From Whalleya microplaca (lineage: Eukaryota; Ascomycota; Sordariomycetes; Xylariales; Xylariaceae): DNA of 64,000 nt. The position numbers were made by a program, and so were the translations under genes. Below the pieces are notes generated by a model, which saw nothing but the letters and a program-made list of their open reading frames with translations, did no database searches and was not told the origin of the DNA. Below are positions 58,000 through 64,000 of the stretch, one piece after another. The DNA lies in the NCBI GenBank assembly GCA_022497155.1, contig MU385721.1, positions 434,001-498,000 on the forward strand. Reading direction: 5' to 3'. Position 1 is the stretch's first letter, and each line of letters opens with the position of its first letter.

Positions 58000-60900
58000 T
58001 AACTTATTAATTCCTGAATTGCGTTAAAATAAATTAAAATGTTAAAAAAAGTTTTAAAGTAGTTCCTTAATAATCCGGAGATACCGTTAGCGAGATACGC
58101 GGAAACATTAAATATTTAGGTCCATTAGATTTATACCCGCCTCGAGTAAATATATATAATATTAGAAGCGGTATTAAAAAATAATTCGGAAAAATAACGA
58201 CTAAAATAAACGGCTTACAAGTAAAGACTAAAAAAATAATAAGACGAATTATTATAACGTTAGGCGGTTTTAAAAATATAGTTACGAAAGAATTTCGATC
58301 TATTAATTATATAAAATGCGAATATAATAAAAAGTGCTCTCGCGTAAGATTTTCGGGATTTCTAAAGACCCTAAAAATAGCTAGCCTAAATAGGTATAAA
58401 CCCTTAGCTAAGAAACCTTTAGTTAGGAAATTTTTAAGTATTTTTAGTACCCGCCCTAGTAATTACCGCAGCCCCGGTACTTAAACGCAAATTATTATTA
58501 TAGCCCGAAAAATTTAGGGGCGAGTATAGCCGCTATTTTATATAAAAAATATTAATAAAATATAAGTTTTAAAAAGACACGGAGTTTATAAAAAAAAACT
58601 AGAATAAATAGTATAATATTTATAAGCGGCTCGAAAATAATATATAATGCGTAATAAAGTTATATTATATTATAGGAGGATTTGGTAAAATATATAATCT
58701 AGCATTTTTTTTTTAATATTTATCGAACGTTTATAAAAACTGTAATAAAGTTATTAAAGCGGGAGGCGAACTATATAAATGCCGTTAGTCCGCTAATTAG
58801 ACTTTTATATTTTTTTATACTAATTTCGAGTAATTATTAGCAAAAATAGGGGGTAATATATAAAATAATAAAACGAAACTTATATTTATTAAGAAAGCAA
58901 TTAACGATAAACTTAAAAACGCGCTAGTTTTAATAGCGTTATCGAGTATTTATTAAAATTAGGTTTATTAAATAATAGATATCGTAGCCCGATTTAAGGA
59001 ATTGCTATTTTATTATAGCGGAAATAGCTTAAAAAGCGGGACTGCGCCGGATAAATTACTTTTTCCGGGCTTATTACCTTTTACTTTTAATCGCTTTAAA
59101 ACTAATTATAAAGGCGATATATTAATAACCGGTATAGCCGCGTTAGTAAAAAGCTAGCGGGCTAAATAAGTAATAAATAAAAAACGAAACGCTCGAATAA
59201 AGTGCGGAAAATATTTACGATATAAAAAAAAAAGCCACTTATTTAAAAAATATACCTATTATTTTATAAAATTACTTATTTATATTAGGGTTAATATAAT
59301 AATAAGCTATAAATTTAAAAAAAACAGAGCCGAAAAAACACTAAAAAAGTAGGAAAACAAGTAGCTTTTAAATAAAGTCGCGTTTAAAAGTTTAATATAA
59401 TAGCAAAAAAAATTAATATAACCGAATAGTTTATAAATAGGAAATTTTTTATAATCGATATATATTTAAATTAATAACTATATATAAAAATTTTTATAAA
59501 TTTAAGATATAAATATTATATTATTATTAGCGAAAATATAATAAAACGCCTAAAATTACCGCGTATATTTATCCGGGAAAAAACGGTAAAAAAAGCTACT
59601 TGTAAAAAAAAATTAAGTATTTCGGGCATAATTTGCGAGATAATTTATATAAAGGCTAATTTTAATAAATATAAGTTAAAAATATTTACGTATATTATAT
59701 TAGGTTTAAATTATTTTATAATATTAAAAAAGCTTTAAATAAAGTATAATTAGGTAATATATGTAATGTATAAATATATATTATATATAAAAATTACCGG
59801 AAACCTAAAAGTATAAAAAAAAAGACATTTTTTAAAAATTATAAAAGTTTATAAAATTCGGAAGGCGCTTTATATTAATGCGATATATTTTGTAAAAAAA
59901 ATAAAAAGAGCTCGGAAATAAAAAAAGCTAAGAAAATAAGTAATAGTTTAATAGACAGCTATATTTACTGTTATATTAGCGGATATTAATAAAGTTTTAG
60001 CGCTTAAAAAAAAAACTAACGTTCGAAAGAATTTCCCCTTTTAATTAAAGAGCTAAAAATAGTTATTCGAAAAAAAAAAAAGCAAAGATTTTTTGCTATA
60101 TTATATAAAAGCCGATTATAAAATTAACTTAAATTGTAATAAAGCGGGTAAAAAGTTACTTATTTTTTAAAAGCTATTATATAATATATCCCGGAAAAAA
60201 TTATTAATATTATAAAAAACATTAATTAAGCTATTAAATAAAAGGTATATTTATACGAGTAGCTCGCCCGTAAAAGTCCTTATATTTTTTATCCGGAAAC
60301 CGAACGGCAAACTTTATTTTTATTACAATTATAAAATACTAAATAATATTATTTAGCGGAATTAATACCCGCTTTTATTTATATAAAAAATATTTAAAAC
60401 TTTTTCGGGAATAAAATAGTTTTTTAAAGTAAATATTAAATCGGCTTTTTATAAAATTAGAATTAGGGAAAAAAATAAATAAAAAACGGCTTTTTATACC
60501 CGCTTTAGGCTATTTAAATAACTCGTAATCTTTTTTAGCTTAATAAATATTCCCGTAACGTTTTAACGTTATATAAACGGTACGCTAAAAAAATACTTAA
60601 ATATTTTTTATTTAATATATATAAACGATATATTAATTTATTTTTTTAAAATAAAAAAAAATTATATCGATAAAATAAAAAAGATATTAAAATATTTAAA
60701 AATAATAGGCTTAAATTTAAATATAAATAAATGCGAGTTTATAGTAATTATTACAAAATATTTGGGATTTATTATCGAAATAAAAAAGGGGGTTTATATA
60801 GATCCGGCTAAAATATAGGTAATTAGAAAATAAAAATTTTCTAAAACGTTTAAAAAAGTCTGCAATTTTTTAAGATTTGCGAATTTCTACCGGGATTTTA

Positions 60901-63900
60901 TTAAAAATTATATAGATTTTACTACCTTTTTATCGGCATTTATAAAAAAGGGGGTATTATTTCGATAAAGGCTTTTAGAAAATTTAATGTTCGAAAATTT
61001 TAAATAAGCGTTTTTAAAAAAACCGGCTTTAATATAATAAAACCCCGAATAAAAAATAGTAATCGAAATAAACTATTCGGAATAAGCTTACAAAAAGTGC
61101 CTATTATAATGTAATAAGCGAGAGATTTTATTACTTATAGCTTATTATTTTAAGCATTTAACCCCGGCAAAAGTTAATTATAAAATTTATAACAAAAAGC
61201 TGCTAATAATTATAAGCTGCTTATAAATATAAAACGCGAAATTATAAAATATAGCTTTAATATTTATAATTTTATTTAACTATAAAAATTTAAAATATTT
61301 TATAATTTTTAAAAGACTTTTTAAATAATAAATACATTAGTTAAAAAAATTAATACGCTTTAATTTCCGATTAAAATTTTACGCTAAATATTTAAATATT
61401 AAACCCGACATTTTTTTACGGTATAAATAAAACTTACTATAAAAAATATAAAATAAAAAATATAAAGGACGGGAATTTTAATTATTATAAAAAAAATAGT
61501 TACTTTATATATAGCTTAAAAAATATAAATAAATAGAAACTACTAAAATAAAATATATTTAGTTATATAAATAAAATATCCCGGAAAATAAAAAAATTTT
61601 CGAATATAAAAATTTATAATTATTATAAAATATAGAAATAGCGAAAAACCCGAGTTACGCGTAAGCGATAAAGGCGGTAGCTTAAAAAAACCGAGCGTTT
61701 TTTAAAAACTTAAACGTAAAAATATTATTATCGGAATATAATATCGATAATAAAAGTCGATTATATTTTTATAAACGTATTTAAATCTTTAATTAAGAGC
61801 TGTTTTATACCGCTTTAATATAAAATATCTATAACTTATATTTAATAGAGCACCCGAAAAAGAAAAATATACTAATAATATTTTCGAGAACGTTTTATTA
61901 GTTTAAAATATTAGCGTTTATAAAACGTTTTTATAAAAATTATAATATTTATAAAAAAAAACAGTATAACATAATTAAAAAAAAAGGCTTTTAAAATTGT
62001 TACTTATTTTAAATCGATTTTATAATAAGCTATTTATTGATTTTATAACCGATTTATTAGCTACTTTTAAATAAGACTTTATTTTTATAATAGTAATTTT
62101 TAATTAATTAAAAAAATAGGTTATATTAGAGGCTATAATTTCGATAAAAGCGGAAATATATACCGAACGGTTTATAAACTATTATTAAAGGTATTATAAT
62201 TTTTCCCGTATTATAACTAATAATAAAAAATCTAACTAAATAAAGCGGTTTTAAAAATAGCTTTACTTATTAATAAAAATCGAGTAGCGTTTATTAATTA
62301 CGTTTTACCTAAAAACCGATAAAACTATTAAATAAATAAACTAAAAAATATTAGTATATTTTCGAGCGTTTATATTATATGCTTAATTTAAATAAAACTT
62401 ATTACTACCGGGAGCGATACTTATAATTAATAACTGAAATATTATAACAATAAAATTAAGTCCTTTTTTTATACTTTATAAATATTATATAAAACTTATT
62501 TTAATAATAAAATATATCCCGGGACTTATTTTTAAATTATATATATAGGCGGAAGCTTTTATTTAACGCTTAAAAAAGGCGATAAAATTTATATAAGCCG
62601 CAATAATAATTATATAATAATAATAAAAAAACGTAGCTAATAAATAGCGATTTTTTATAAAGTAATTCCGAATAAAAAATAAGGTATAATTAACGTTTAA
62701 AAATATTTCTATATTTTAATTTTTATAAAAGCTAATATAATTATATATTAAATATAAAATAATACGCGTTATTAACTTTTAAATTATAAAATTAAATATA
62801 CTAAAAAAAATATATAACCGGTTTTATATTAAGTTTATTTGCTATATAGGAAATAATCTTCTGTTTTTTTAAAAAAACGAAAATATATAACCTTTTTTTA
62901 TAGTTAGTAAAAAAAGAAAGGAAAAAATAAAGTAGCAAATAAAAGAAATTATTCGAGTAATTATTAAGTAAAAAGGGCGAGAAAAAATTAAATAAATGCT
63001 AATAAAATAGGTAAATTATATAGCCCTAATATAAAAACCGCTCGAAAACTTAAAAAATACCGAAATAATAAACTGTTTTAAAAAAAATTACGGTAATATA
63101 AAAATAAATAATAAGCTTAAAAAAATTAATATAAAAAAAAAAGCAAAAGTTACGCTTACGTAATAATTGTATAATTAATAAAATACTAATAAAATATAAA
63201 AACGAAAAAATATAAATAAAATAAAAAAATATTACAGAAAATTATAAATTTTTTATTATTATAAATAACGTAAACGCTATTCCCGAATAAATAATAAATA
63301 ACCTTTTTTATTTATGTAATTTTTTTTTAATAAACCGATAACTAAAATTATTATAAAACCGACTAAAAAACGTAATAAATTTAACCGAACGGTATATTTA
63401 TATTAGCCGGAAATTAATAATTTAGCTTGTTTTTTTTATCGTCTTCTTTTTTTTTATTTATATTTATTACTTTTTTTTCTACTTTTACGGGAGGGAATTT
63501 GGAGGGGCAATTATAGTAACGAAAAATATTAACGGAAATAAAAAAAACGCGCGAACAAAAGTTATATAAATTACGCTTAAATAAAAAGTTTATAATAATA
63601 ATAAAGGCGGGCGGGATAAGCCGAAAAAAAAAACCGGAAACAGAAATATATATATAAGCGGCGGGCCCGGTATTATTTATTATAAAATATATAATAGCCG
63701 TAATATCGCTAATATTATTAGCGATATATTTAAGCGGGTAAATAATTTTCTTAAACGTAGCTATAAGTTATTTTTATATAGCGTATAAGCTAAAGAAAAT
63801 TACAGAAAAATAAAGTAAAAACTTATATATTATTTTTACTATTATTAAATCCCGGCTCGGCTTAAAGCCGTAACGCTTATTTTAATATATTTGAAATATA

Positions 63901-64000
63901 TAGCGGCGTTAATAATATATTACGCCCGTATTTTAGCCGATTTTTAAGCGGTAACAAAAGCTAAATAAAAAAAGTAAGTAACGGAAATATTATAAAAAAA
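58000..64000 (+). mobile_element. RIP-degraded Ty3/Gypsy chromovirus retrotransposon
   Basis: Domains in order on the plus strand. Gag zinc knuckle remnant (59203-59253). Reverse transcriptase (about 60243-60640): IFFIRKPNGKL, KTFSGIK, TAFYTRFRLF, YINDILIY (YLDD box with D to N). RNase H end (about 61152-61215): KHLTPAKVNYKIYNKK. Integrase (about 61850-62500): IDFITDLL, IFIIVIF, RIITNNKKSN, TDKTIK (H/SDRGSQF and HPQTDGQTE equivalents). Chromodomain (about 62935-63090): EIIRVIIK, VNYIA, KPLENLKNTE. A purine-rich GGAGGGAATTTGGAGGGGC (63492-63510) fits the polypurine tract, so the 3' LTR should begin near 63512 and may run past the window. The 5' LTR was not delimited. Dozens of in-frame stops make it dead. 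CpA and TpG are nearly absent while CpG is common. Confidence 0.85.

Noticed and set aside
1..64000. CRISPR arrays, rRNA, tRNA, bacterial-type operons or ribosome binding sites
   Set aside because: None seen; the window is eukaryotic nuclear DNA with spliced genes.

Overview
The window looks like filamentous ascomycete DNA (Pezizomycotina, probably Sordariomycetes). Genes carry short 50-145 bp introns with GTRNGT donors, CTRAC-like branch points and YAG acceptors. The families present (augmin HAUS6, Dbp4 helicase, Git3-type GPCR, tannase, choline oxidase, asaB-like enzyme) are fungal, and the last 7 kb is an AT-rich island with the marks of repeat-induced point mutation (RIP). No tRNA, rRNA or CRISPR array was found. 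All exon structures were built by hand from splice signals and frame continuity.

Layout. 1-0.23 kb: 3' end of an FAD/NAD(P)-binding oxidoreductase. 0.9-4.8 kb: a small GPI-anchored secreted protein and an MFS transporter. 5-13.5 kb: gene-poor, with a 108-bp duplication, an F-box gene at 8.2-9.2 kb and a broken coding relic at 12.5-13.5 kb. 13.9-17.3 kb: class I glutamine amidotransferase and a Git3/Gpr1-like GPCR. 21.2 kb: a tiny secreted His/Asp/Tyr-rich protein with a perfect-length 75-bp tandem duplication. 22.7-27.5 kb: GH2 beta-galactosidase (with a suspicious exon 2/intron 2 junction) and a PAF-acetylhydrolase-like lipase. 29.5-33.6 kb: an MFS pseudogene, a BTB/POZ gene, a cupin gene and the frameshifted 3' end of an unrecognised gene. 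33.7-39.8 kb: a small acidic protein, a secreted tannase/feruloyl esterase and an asaB/CmcJ-like enzyme. 40-45.7 kb: HAUS6, then a repeat-bearing acidic protein and a Cys-rich zinc-ribbon-like protein that may be one gene. 48-52.4 kb: a divergent betaine aldehyde dehydrogenase/choline oxidase pair, together the full choline to glycine betaine route. 53-55.5 kb: DBP4. 56.8-64 kb: two RIP-killed transposons, a pogo-type DNA transposase fragment (minus strand) and a Ty3/Gypsy chromovirus (plus strand), still readable domain by domain.

The clearest functional unit is the betaine pair with its shared 1.09-kb promoter region. The rest is a mix of housekeeping genes (DBP4, HAUS6, glutamine amidotransferase) and accessory extracellular or sensing functions (GPCR, GH2, tannase, PAF-AH-like lipase, GPI protein, secreted repeat protein), separated by gene-poor tracts holding decayed genes. 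I found no convincing undescribed multi-gene system. The most unusual items are the secreted repeat protein, the probable fused zinc-ribbon/repeat gene, the GH2 junction lesion, and relics readable only across frames.
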